Source of the DNA: an uncultured Blautia sp.
GTDB lineage: Bacteria > Bacillota > Clostridia > Lachnospirales > Lachnospiraceae
Length of the DNA: 5,349 bases
Direction: 5' to 3'
Assembly (NCBI GenBank): GCA_934358405.1
Contig: CAKRKL010000129.1
Span: 1-5,349 of the forward strand
In this document: positions 1 through 5,349 of the stretch, one piece after another
Numbering within the stretch: the first letter of the stretch is position 1
How the letters are laid out: the number at the start of each line of letters is the position of its first letter
Notes under the pieces: model-generated
Told to the model about the DNA's origin: nothing
Database searches by the model: none
What the model saw: the letters and a program-made list of their open reading frames with translations, nothing else
Made by a program: the position numbers and the translations under genes

Positions 1-44
1 GTCATCAATGCTAACAGTGAAAAATAAAAAAAGGAAAAAGAAAG

Positions 45-51
45 AAGGAGG
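45..51 (+). promoter_or_regulatory. Ribosome binding site of the solute-binding protein gene
   Basis: AAGGAGG lies 9 bases before the ATG at 61, a near-perfect Shine-Dalgarno match that fixes this start. The whole 60-base leader is purine-rich (A and G runs from about 17 to 50) and should be largely unstructured, which favours heavy translation. No -35/-10 promoter could be recognised in the 60 bases available, so the promoter is probably to the left of the window. Confidence 0.85.
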
Positions 52-60
52 CTGTAAACA

Positions 61-135
61 ATGAAGAAAAAAGTATTGTCTCTGGCACTTGCTGCATCCA
101 TGATTATGGGGATGAGTGCAACAACTGTATTTGCG
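61..135 (+). other. Signal peptide region, Sec type I, no lipobox
   Basis: The encoded residues 1-25 have a basic n-region (MKKK), a hydrophobic core (VLSLALAASMIMGM) and a c-region ending V-F-A before D26-D27. This matches signal peptidase I. The position where a lipoprotein would carry cysteine (M18-S19-A20 followed by T21) has threonine. The cleavage point is a prediction by eye. Confidence 0.75.
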
Positions 136-1716
136 GACGACGTGGAGCTGAATCCAGGTGGAACCTATCCGGTAGTGAAAGATGGAACACTTGATATGGA
201 TGTGTTCACAATGACCATGCCGAACGTAGAGGACATTCAGACAAACGATTTCACCAAATACATGGAAGAGCTGACCGGCATCAACATGAACTTTATGACC
301 GGTGGACGTGATGACTGGGAAGACAAACTGAACATGATGCTTCAGTCCGGCGATTATCCGGATGTAATCTTAGGTGTATCACCTAACCTTGCAAAATATG
401 GTGTAAAAGAAGGAATGATCATTCCGCTGGATGATTATCTGACAGAAGAGAACGTTCCTAATTATCTGAAGACAATGGAAGAGTATGGACTTGATATGAC
501 ACGTGAGGCTGATGGTAAGATCTATTCCCTCGCTAATATCAATGTTTGCTACCACTGCCAGTATGGAAGAAAAATGTGGGTAAACAAACGTTACCTGGAT
601 GAGATGGGTGTTGAGATCCCGACAACTACACAGGAATTCTACGATGTTTGTGAGAAATTCATGGAGTACAAACCAACCGGTATCGCTGTAGCAGGTGCTG
701 CACAGGGATGGTTCAGCCGTATGCAGGACTGGCTCTTTGATGCATTTACCTTAATGCCAGGTAAATCCTCTACTCTTGGTGTAAGAGATACTGTAGCAAG
801 AGATAAAGAAACAGGTAAAGCAATCTGCGTAGGTACAACAGATGAATATAAAGAAGGTCTGAAATACATGAAGAGTCTCTATGATATGGGTGCTCTTTAT
901 GATGGTGATTTTACTCAGACTGCTGAGCAGATGAAAACTCTGATCAACCAGCCAGATGAGCCGGTACTGTTCTTCACACTTGGTACTATTTCTGATGGTA
1001 TTGATGCGGCTACAAATCCTGATTTCTACAAGGATTATGTATGCATGGCTCCGATCGAAGGACCAGACGGAACAAGAATTGCATACCAGTCTCCGAACCC
1101 AGGCGTAAGCAGCGGTGCATTTGCAATCACAGACAAATGTGAGAATCCAGAGGCAGCTCTTCGTTGGGTAGACTTCTTCTACAGTGCAACTGGTGACCTT
1201 TGCTCTCAGTTTGGTGCTGAAGAAGGAACTGACTGGGTTCTTAATCCGGAAGGTAAGGTTGGCTTAAATGGTGAGCCTGCTGCATATGAGGTTCTGAACC
1301 GTTATACCTCTGAGACACAGAATCATGACTGGCAGGATATCGGTATCCGTGTAGCTCCGGCATCCTATCGTTTAGGCTCCGCTGTTGATCCTGATGTTGA
1401 TGTTACAAAACCGGAAGGTCTTGAGAAGCTTCTCTATGATGCAAGTGCAGAGCTCTATGAGCCATATGCAGGAACAAGCAATATTGAACTGTATGATGAA
1501 CTGAAGATCACAGATGAAGAGTCCAGCGATGTATCTGTAGTTGCAGTAGAGATTGAGAAGATCATTGAAGAGTCCACAGTTGGATTTATCACAGGTGCTA
1601 TGGATATTGACGGAGACTGGGACAGCTATGTAGATTCTGTTGATAAAGCAGGTCTTTCAGATCTCCTTGCTATGTATGATTCCGCTTATGCACGCAGTAC
1701 TGGTGCTGCTGAATAA
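61..1716 (+). CDS. ABC transporter extracellular sugar-binding protein, LplA type
   Basis: This 551-residue protein is the likely substrate-capturing component of an ABC importer for an oligosaccharide and should act outside the membrane. Residues 1-25 form a signal peptide: a basic MKKK start, a hydrophobic core and a VFA/DD signal peptidase I-like site. Family-like features from memory are an early segment naming a ligand-binding lobe (TGINMNF, about 72-78; QSGDYPDVI, about 95-103), IPLDDYL (121-127), a middle GTDW...GKVGLNGEPA stretch (389-407), and a C-terminal DWDSYVDSV...GL segment (519-532). The length of about 550 fits the large LplA/YtcQ-like proteins rather than the usual 400-450 residue sugar-binding proteins. 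It lacks the lipobox cysteine expected in a Gram-positive binding protein; its first cysteine is residue 163. The D-x-N-G-x-G-x-x-D-E loop often found after the xEFYxxxxxF helix is also absent (191-213). It heads a putative operon with two permeases and a fucosidase, which suggests a fucosylated ligand, but the ligand cannot be read from the sequence. Confidence 0.92.
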   Translation: MKKKVLSLALAASMIMGMSATTVFADDVELNPGGTYPVVKDGTLDMDVFTMTMPNVEDIQTNDFTKYMEELTGINMNFMTGGRDDWEDKLNMMLQSGDYPDVILGVSPNLAKYGVKEGMIIPLDDYLTEENVPNYLKTMEEYGLDMTREADGKIYSLANINVCYHCQYGRKMWVNKRYLDEMGVEIPTTTQEFYDVCEKFMEYKPTGIAVAGAAQGWFSRMQDWLFDAFTLMPGKSSTLGVRDTVARDKETGKAICVGTTDEYKEGLKYMKSLYDMGALYDGDFTQTAEQMKTLINQPDEPVLFFTLGTISDGIDAATNPDFYKDYVCMAPIEGPDGTRIAYQSPNPGVSSGAFAITDKCENPEAALRWVDFFYSATGDLCSQFGAEEGTDWVLNPEGKVGLNGEPAAYEVLNRYTSETQNHDWQDIGIRVAPASYRLGSAVDPDVDVTKPEGLEKLLYDASAELYEPYAGTSNIELYDELKITDEESSDVSVVAVEIEKIIEESTVGFITGAMDIDGDWDSYVDSVDKAGLSDLLAMYDSAYARSTGAAE

Positions 1717-1750
1717 AGAAAAGCTGTTTCAAAAACTATTGATTTATCTG

Positions 1751-1786
1751 AAAGGGGCTGCTGCCTGAGTGCAGCGGCCTCTTTTT
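1751..1786 (+). terminator. Intrinsic terminator-like hairpin between binding protein and permeases
   Basis: An 11-bp stem pairs 1754-1764 with 1771-1781 (nine Watson-Crick pairs and two G-U pairs) around a 6-base loop (CTGAGT). It is followed by a run of five T at 1782-1786, and the A's at 1751-1753 can extend the stem against the T-run. It sits 34 bases after the binding protein stop codon and about 58 bases before the next gene. Because the permeases have no evident promoter of their own, it probably terminates only part of the transcripts and so lowers permease expression relative to the binding protein, a known arrangement in ABC sugar operons. Confidence 0.8.
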
Positions 1787-1830
1787 CTCAGAAAAGCCCT
1801 TTTGCGGATGCAAATGGTGTAGTAAAGAAC

Positions 1831-1836
1831 AGGAGG
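1831..1836 (+). promoter_or_regulatory. Ribosome binding site of the first permease gene
   Basis: AGGAGG lies 7 bases before the ATG at 1844 and decides that start. It is far enough downstream of the terminator hairpin not to be occluded by it. Confidence 0.8.
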
Positions 1837-1843
1837 AAAAAAT

Positions 1844-2776
1844 ATGGGCAAAAAGAATAAAAAATACAGCCCAGCTCCGGGAAATAAGATCAAATCCAAT
1901 AACTGGCAGTTTTGGCTGATCATAGCAATACCGGTTATTTATGCATTCATTTTTGCATATATCCCAATGGGAGGCATCGTCCTTGCATTTAAAGACTATA
2001 GTCCTAAGAAAGGAATTATTGGAAGTGACTGGGTGGGAATGAAATGGTTTGTACAGTTCCTGACTTCCAAATCCAGTGTTACCGTTATTAAGAACACTCT
2101 TATTCTGGGTGTTTACACACTGCTTGTAAACTTCCCGCTTCCGATTCTTCTTGCAATCGGATTAAATGAAATGCGCCATGTGAAATATCGTAAACTGATC
2201 CAGATGGTTACCTATGCACCATACTTTATTTCAGCCGTTGTCCTGGTTGGTATGATGATGCAGATGATGGATCTTCGTACCGGTATTATCAATGTTCTTT
2301 TGACAAAAATTGGATTCAAGCCGATCAACTTCTTCGGAAAAGCCACTATGTTCCGGCATCTTTATGTATGGAGCTCCTTGTGGCAGACGGCGGGATATTC
2401 ATCTATTATATTTATTGCGGCATTGTCCGGTGTAAGTCCGGAGCTTCAGGAAGCAGCGATCGTCGATGGTGCTACCAGAATGCAGAGAATCATCCATGTT
2501 GATATTCCTGCAATCCTTCCAACCGTTATCACCATGCTGATCTTCAACTGCGCAAACGTAGTAAGCATTGGATTTGATAAAGTATTCCTGATGCAGAACT
2601 CTATGAACGGTAGTGTTTCAGAAGTTATTTCAACCTATGTATATAAGATCGGTGTTGTTAACTCCAACTTCGGATTCTCAACGGCAGCCGGTTTGTTCCA
2701 GTCTTTAGTTTCCTTCGCAATGCTTATTGCTGTTAATAAGATCTGTAAGAAGGTAACTGAGACCAGCTTGTGGTAA
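1844..2776 (+). CDS. ABC sugar transporter permease, LplB/YteP type
   Basis: This 310-residue integral membrane protein is one half of the translocation pore of a CUT1-type oligosaccharide importer. A basic cytoplasmic N-terminus (MGKKNKKY) is followed by about six hydrophobic segments, near residues 22-50, 82-107, 121-143, 171-195, 222-242 and 277-300. The EAA loop that docks on the ATPase is clear: E203-A-A...D208-G-A, with the following IP at 221-222. The sequence around 40-52 (IPMGGIVLAFKDY) and the C-terminal SLW are typical of the LplB/YteP branch, from memory of that family. Length is normal and I see no frameshift. It follows the binding protein gene by 127 bases containing a terminator-like hairpin, and the second permease starts 12 bases after its stop. 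Together with that second permease it should form a heterodimeric channel. The substrate cannot be told from a permease alone; the neighbouring fucosidase suggests a fucosylated oligosaccharide. Confidence 0.93.
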   Translation: MGKKNKKYSPAPGNKIKSNNWQFWLIIAIPVIYAFIFAYIPMGGIVLAFKDYSPKKGIIGSDWVGMKWFVQFLTSKSSVTVIKNTLILGVYTLLVNFPLPILLAIGLNEMRHVKYRKLIQMVTYAPYFISAVVLVGMMMQMMDLRTGIINVLLTKIGFKPINFFGKATMFRHLYVWSSLWQTAGYSSIIFIAALSGVSPELQEAAIVDGATRMQRIIHVDIPAILPTVITMLIFNCANVVSIGFDKVFLMQNSMNGSVSEVISTYVYKIGVVNSNFGFSTAAGLFQSLVSFAMLIAVNKICKKVTETSLW

Positions 2777-2781
2777 GGGGG
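2775..2781 (+). promoter_or_regulatory. Ribosome binding site of the second permease gene, overlapping the previous stop
   Basis: AAGGGGG uses the last two bases of the TAA stop of the first permease (2774-2776) and lies 7 bases before the ATG at 2789. This overlap suggests translational coupling, which would help keep the two permease subunits at equal amounts. The ATG at 2782 is out of frame with the permease and too close to the site to be used. Confidence 0.7.
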
Positions 2782-2788
2782 ATGTATT

Positions 2789-3691
2789 ATGGAAAAGAAA
2801 GTTAAATTCAGAAATATGCGTCCTGAGGATAAAATCTTTGATATTGTTAACTACACGGTACTTACATTGATTCTTATCATTGTGCTTTATCCGGTTCTTT
2901 ATATTGTAGCTGCATCCTTTTCTGATCCTCAGGCTGTTATCAGCGGACAGGTTTATATTTTCCCGGTTCGCCCGACCTTAAAGGGTTATGAAGCCGTATT
3001 CAAAAATAAAAAGATCCTTATTGGATTTTTGAACTCATTCTTCTATCTGTTTGTGGGAACAGCAGTGAACCTGGTTATGACCATGCTCTGTGCATACCCA
3101 CTTTCCAGAAAAGAATTTAAAGCAAGAAACTTCTTTGCATTTTTCTTCATCTTTACCATGTACTTCAGTGGCGGTCTTGTACCGAACTATATTCTGGTAA
3201 ACAACCTGGGACTTACAGATACTCGTTGGGCAATGATCATTCCTACAGCAATGTCTACATATAACATGATCATCTGCCGTACCTATATTGTAAACAGTAT
3301 CCCGGATGAAATGTATGAAGCGGCCCAGATTGATGGTTGTACACCGTGGAAATATTTTATAAGTATCATTGTTCCTCTGTGTAAACCGATCATGGCAGTT
3401 ATGACACTGTATTATGGTGTTGCCAAGTGGAACAACTATTTTGACGCTATGCTTTATCTTAGAAAAGATACTCTGCAGCCGCTGACAATTATCATGAAGC
3501 AGATCCTGATTCAGAATCAGGTAGATATGACTCAGATCGGAGATGCTTCCAACCTGGCAAAGCTTCAGGGTATGTCTGAGCTTTTGAAGTATTCTACAAT
3601 TGTTGTAGCTTGTCTGCCTGTTATGCTGTTATATCCTTTTGTACAGAAGCATCTTGTAAAGGGCGTTATGATCGGTGCTGTAAAGGGTTGA
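2789..3691 (+). CDS. ABC sugar transporter permease, LplC/YtcP type
   Basis: This 300-residue membrane protein is the second pore subunit of the importer. It has about six hydrophobic segments, near residues 18-43, 79-103, 114-134, 146-166, 192-212 and 267-286. The EAA loop reads E177-A-A..D182-G-C, with proline at 196. The WNNYFDAMLYL segment (214-224) and the C-terminal YPFVQKHLVKGVMIGAVKG (282-300) are characteristic of the LplC/YtcP branch, from memory of the family. The periplasm-facing loop after the first membrane segment (ASFSDPQAVISGQVYIFP, 42-59) is also family-typical. It lies 12 bases after its partner, with a ribosome binding site that overlaps the partner's stop codon. The fucosidase gene starts 37 bases downstream. 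Length and reading frame look intact. No ATP-binding subunit is encoded nearby, so energy probably comes from a shared MsmX-like ATPase, as is established for related systems in Bacillus subtilis. Confidence 0.93.
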   Translation: MEKKVKFRNMRPEDKIFDIVNYTVLTLILIIVLYPVLYIVAASFSDPQAVISGQVYIFPVRPTLKGYEAVFKNKKILIGFLNSFFYLFVGTAVNLVMTMLCAYPLSRKEFKARNFFAFFFIFTMYFSGGLVPNYILVNNLGLTDTRWAMIIPTAMSTYNMIICRTYIVNSIPDEMYEAAQIDGCTPWKYFISIIVPLCKPIMAVMTLYYGVAKWNNYFDAMLYLRKDTLQPLTIIMKQILIQNQVDMTQIGDASNLAKLQGMSELLKYSTIVVACLPVMLLYPFVQKHLVKGVMIGAVKG

Positions 3692-3704
3692 TATAACTGA
3701 AGAT

Positions 3705-3721
3705 TTCTCTAAAAAGGAGAA
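3705..3721 (+). promoter_or_regulatory. Ribosome binding site of the fucosidase gene, inside a small inverted repeat
   Basis: AAGGAGA at 3714-3720 lies 8 bases before the ATG at 3729 and supports that start. TTCTCT at 3705-3710 can pair with GGAGAA at 3716-3721 (five Watson-Crick pairs plus one G-U) around an AAAAA loop, which would cover the Shine-Dalgarno sequence. The hairpin is short and A-U rich, so any effect on translation is uncertain. Confidence 0.6.
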
Positions 3722-3728
3722 CGAACCT

Positions 3729-5051
3729 ATGAACAAAGTGATCGAAGAAAGAACAAAGCGTACGAAATGGTATCAGGATGCCCGTTTCGGCATGTTTATT
3801 CATTGGGGGCTTTATGCAATTCCATCTCGTGGAGAATGGGTGAGAAGTGTAGAGCAGATTCCTCATGAGGACTACTGTTATCTTACAGAAGAATTTTTTG
3901 CAGAGAATTATAACCCAAGGGAATGGGCACGTCTTGCAAAAAAGGCCGGCATGAAATATGCAGTACTCACCGCAAAGCATCATGACGGATTCTGCCTGTA
4001 TGACACAAAGCTTACAGATTACAATTCCATGAATGCTGCCTGCCACAGAGATCTTGTGAAAGAATTCCTGGAGGCATTCCGTGAGGAAGGAATTAAGGTT
4101 GGTCTGTATTTCTCTATTATTGACTGGCGTCATCCGGACTTCCCTCATTATGGTGATATGCATCATCCAATGCGTAATCATCCGGAATGTTCAAATGAAA
4201 ACCGCAATTTTGACCGTTATCTGGAATTCATGTTCGGTCAGATCAAAGAGCTTCTGACAAATTATGGAAAACTGGATTTAATGTGGTTTGACTTCTCCTA
4301 TGGAAATATGAAATGTGATAAATGGAAAGCCCAGGAACTGATTTCCATGGTGCGTTCCATTCAGCCATGGCTGATCATTGATAATCGTCTGGAGGGAAGT
4401 GCTGAGGATTCCGGTTCTATCCTTACAGCCAATCCAACGGAATATTCCGGCGATTTCGCTTCTCCGGAGCAGATGATTCCACCGGCTGGAATCCGCAATG
4501 AGCTGGGAGATCCGGTGCCGTGGGAAGCATGTATTACATTAAATAACAACTGGGGCTATTGCTCCTGTGACCATCATTACAAATCAGCGCAGATGGTTAT
4601 CCGCATGCTGGTTGAGTGTGTAAGCAAGGGGGGAAACCTTCTCCTGAACGTGGGGCCGGATGCAAAGGGCCGTATTCCGAAGGAATCTGTAAGGATCCTG
4701 GAAGAAGTAGGAGAATGGATGGATGAAAATTCCAGAAGTATATACGGTTGTGGCTATGCTGGAATTGACAAACCGGAGTGGGGACGTTACACCCGCAATG
4801 GAAATAAGATTTATGCTCATGTAATGGAGGCTCAGGCTGGTGCGATTCCGCTTACCGGAATTCATGGCAAGATTAAGAAGCTTCGCCGTGTCAGCGATAA
4901 CTCCGAAGTGAAACTGGCGGATTACTGGAACTTGAAGGAATATGCACAGAACAAGTTCTTCTTCCTGAATCCGGTTACATGTGACTGCTATCCTCTTCCG
5001 GATGAGCGAGACACAGTTGTGGAAGTAACGCTGGAAGAAACGGAAGCGTAA
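3729..5051 (+). CDS. GH29 alpha-L-fucosidase, cytoplasmic
   Basis: This 440-residue enzyme should hydrolyse terminal alpha-L-fucosyl linkages with retention, releasing L-fucose. The GH29 barrel begins almost at the N-terminus: WYQDARFGMFIHWGLY (14-29), then KHHDGF (83-88) and KLDLMWFDFSYG (181-192). D188 in WFD is the expected nucleophile. The acid/base is less clear; E266 in PWEACITLNNNWGY and E247 in SPEQM are the candidates. GGNLLLNVGPDAKGRIP (301-317) is another hallmark near the barrel's end, and about residues 340-436 form a short beta-rich C-terminal domain. There is no signal peptide, anchor or carbohydrate-binding module, so it should act in the cytoplasm on imported sugar. It is shorter than many secreted GH29 enzymes but includes both expected domains. 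It is the last gene of the operon, 37 bases after the second permease, and is followed by a strong terminator. Linkage preference (alpha-1,2, 1,3, 1,4 or 1,6) and subfamily A or B cannot be settled by eye. Confidence 0.94.
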   Translation: MNKVIEERTKRTKWYQDARFGMFIHWGLYAIPSRGEWVRSVEQIPHEDYCYLTEEFFAENYNPREWARLAKKAGMKYAVLTAKHHDGFCLYDTKLTDYNSMNAACHRDLVKEFLEAFREEGIKVGLYFSIIDWRHPDFPHYGDMHHPMRNHPECSNENRNFDRYLEFMFGQIKELLTNYGKLDLMWFDFSYGNMKCDKWKAQELISMVRSIQPWLIIDNRLEGSAEDSGSILTANPTEYSGDFASPEQMIPPAGIRNELGDPVPWEACITLNNNWGYCSCDHHYKSAQMVIRMLVECVSKGGNLLLNVGPDAKGRIPKESVRILEEVGEWMDENSRSIYGCGYAGIDKPEWGRYTRNGNKIYAHVMEAQAGAIPLTGIHGKIKKLRRVSDNSEVKLADYWNLKEYAQNKFFFLNPVTCDCYPLPDERDTVVEVTLEETEA

Positions 5052-5100
5052 AACGCGAAAGGCTGCAGTAAAAAGCAGCAATGAAGAATACTGTAATAAT

Positions 5101-5142
5101 AAAAAGCGAAGAAGCAAATTTTATCAGCTTCTTCGCTTTTTT
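5101..5142. terminator. Bidirectional intrinsic terminator
   Basis: A perfect 15-bp stem pairs 5101-5115 with 5127-5141 around an 11-base loop (AAATTTTATCA). The 3' arm ends in a run of six T (5137-5142). Read on the other strand, the matching arm ends in five T and continues ATTATTA, so it should also stop leftward transcription. It begins 49 bases after the fucosidase stop and 36 bases from the end of the leftward gene at 5179, which fits a terminator shared by two convergent units. Confidence 0.92.
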
Positions 5143-5178
5143 GTGCAATAAGGGGCTATATAGAAATGAGAAAATGAT

Positions 5179-5349
5179 TTAGAATGTTTTTTTACTCTTT
5201 ATAACATTTCTTACAACCATGCAGATCAAAATGGTGACCACCATATCCGGCAGTGTATTTCCAACCGGAATGTCAATCCTCATTAAAATTCTATAGAGTA
5301 CAAATCCAATTACCCAGATTACCGCATTTGTCATGTCAACCGCTTCGCC
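5179..5349 (-). CDS. Membrane protein of unknown function, C-terminal fragment at window edge
   Basis: On the minus strand one frame is open from the right edge to a TAA at 5179-5181, giving 56 residues; the other two minus frames hit stops within the first 20 bases. The product has two hydrophobic stretches (NAVIWVIGFVLYRILM, residues 8-23, and LPDMVVTILICMVVRNVI, 33-50) and ends in a basic tail, KSKKTF, so the C-terminus is probably cytoplasmic. The gene converges on the fucosidase operon and shares its terminator, so it is a separate transcription unit. I do not recognise the family with confidence. The LPDMVV...VVRN segment faintly resembles one half of ESS-type sodium/glutamate symporters (GltS), but those proteins continue well beyond that point. 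A start at the internal ATG (residue 6) would give a 51-residue protein, yet no ribosome binding site precedes it, so a longer gene entering from the right is more likely. Confidence 0.65.
   Translation of the reverse strand, partial: GEAVDMTNAVIWVIGFVLYRILMRIDIPVGNTLPDMVVTILICMVVRNVIKSKKTF

Noticed and set aside
639..869. Minus-strand open frame of 76 codons inside the binding protein gene
   Set aside because: It is antisense to a well-supported gene, has no ribosome binding site that I can see, and its product shows no recognisable features.
1570..1660. DIDGDWDSYVD in the binding protein, considered as an EF-hand-like calcium site
   Set aside because: The segment resembles the ordinary conserved C-terminal end of LplA-type proteins, and the spacing of acidic residues does not match a canonical EF-hand loop.
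1801..1814. TTTGC-GGAT-GCAAA inverted repeat upstream of the first permease, considered as an operator
   Set aside because: It has only five base pairs per arm, does not match a catabolite-response element or a clear LacI-type site, and has no second copy in the window.
3666..4181. Minus-strand open frame of 171 codons overlapping the fucosidase start
   Set aside because: It runs antisense to the conserved GH29 N-terminal motifs, and its Cys/His/Phe-rich translation looks like a codon-bias shadow.
4361..4549. Minus-strand open frame of 62 codons
   Set aside because: It is fully antisense to the fucosidase catalytic region, with no independent support.
5062..5079. Weak hairpin GCTGC...GCAGC after the fucosidase stop
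   Set aside because: A 5-bp stem with an 8-base loop and no T-run; the perfect hairpin at 5101-5142 explains termination.
4584..5117. Minus-strand open frame of 177 codons over the fucosidase C-terminal half
   Set aside because: Its start lies within the bidirectional terminator hairpin, it is antisense to conserved GH29 sequence, and its product is not recognisable.

Overview
The window looks like a carbohydrate-uptake locus from a gut-type Firmicute, most likely a Lachnospiraceae-like clostridium. The reasons are strong AGGAGG-type ribosome binding sites, short intergenic gaps, intrinsic terminators with T-tracts, moderate G+C, and LplABC-type ABC sugar transporter proteins of the style common in that group. 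The organism assignment is inference, because no rRNA or other phylogenetic marker is present.

Layout: positions 1-60 are a purine-rich leader with a strong ribosome binding site. 61-1716 encodes a large (551 aa) extracellular solute-binding protein of the LplA type. An intrinsic terminator-like hairpin follows at 1751-1786. Two membrane permeases come next, at 1844-2776 (LplB/YteP type) and 2789-3691 (LplC/YtcP type). 3729-5051 encodes a GH29 alpha-L-fucosidase without a signal peptide. All four genes are on the + strand with gaps of 127, 12 and 37 bases, which fits one operon. A perfect 15-bp hairpin at 5101-5142, T-rich on both strands, closes the operon. On the - strand, running into the right edge, is the 3' end of an unrelated membrane protein (5179-5349) converging on that terminator.

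How the genes work together (inference from family knowledge and context): the binding protein captures an oligosaccharide outside the cell, the two permeases import it intact, and the cytoplasmic fucosidase removes terminal alpha-L-fucose. The likely ligand is therefore a short fucosylated glycan. No ATP-binding subunit is encoded here, so the transporter probably borrows a shared MsmX/MsmK-type ATPase encoded elsewhere.

The most notable points are the binding protein's signal peptide, which lacks a lipobox cysteine, the terminator between binding protein and permeases, the cytoplasmic placement of the fucosidase, and the unidentified membrane protein tail on the opposite strand. I saw no mobile element, CRISPR array, tRNA or rRNA, and no clear evidence of a wholly new system.
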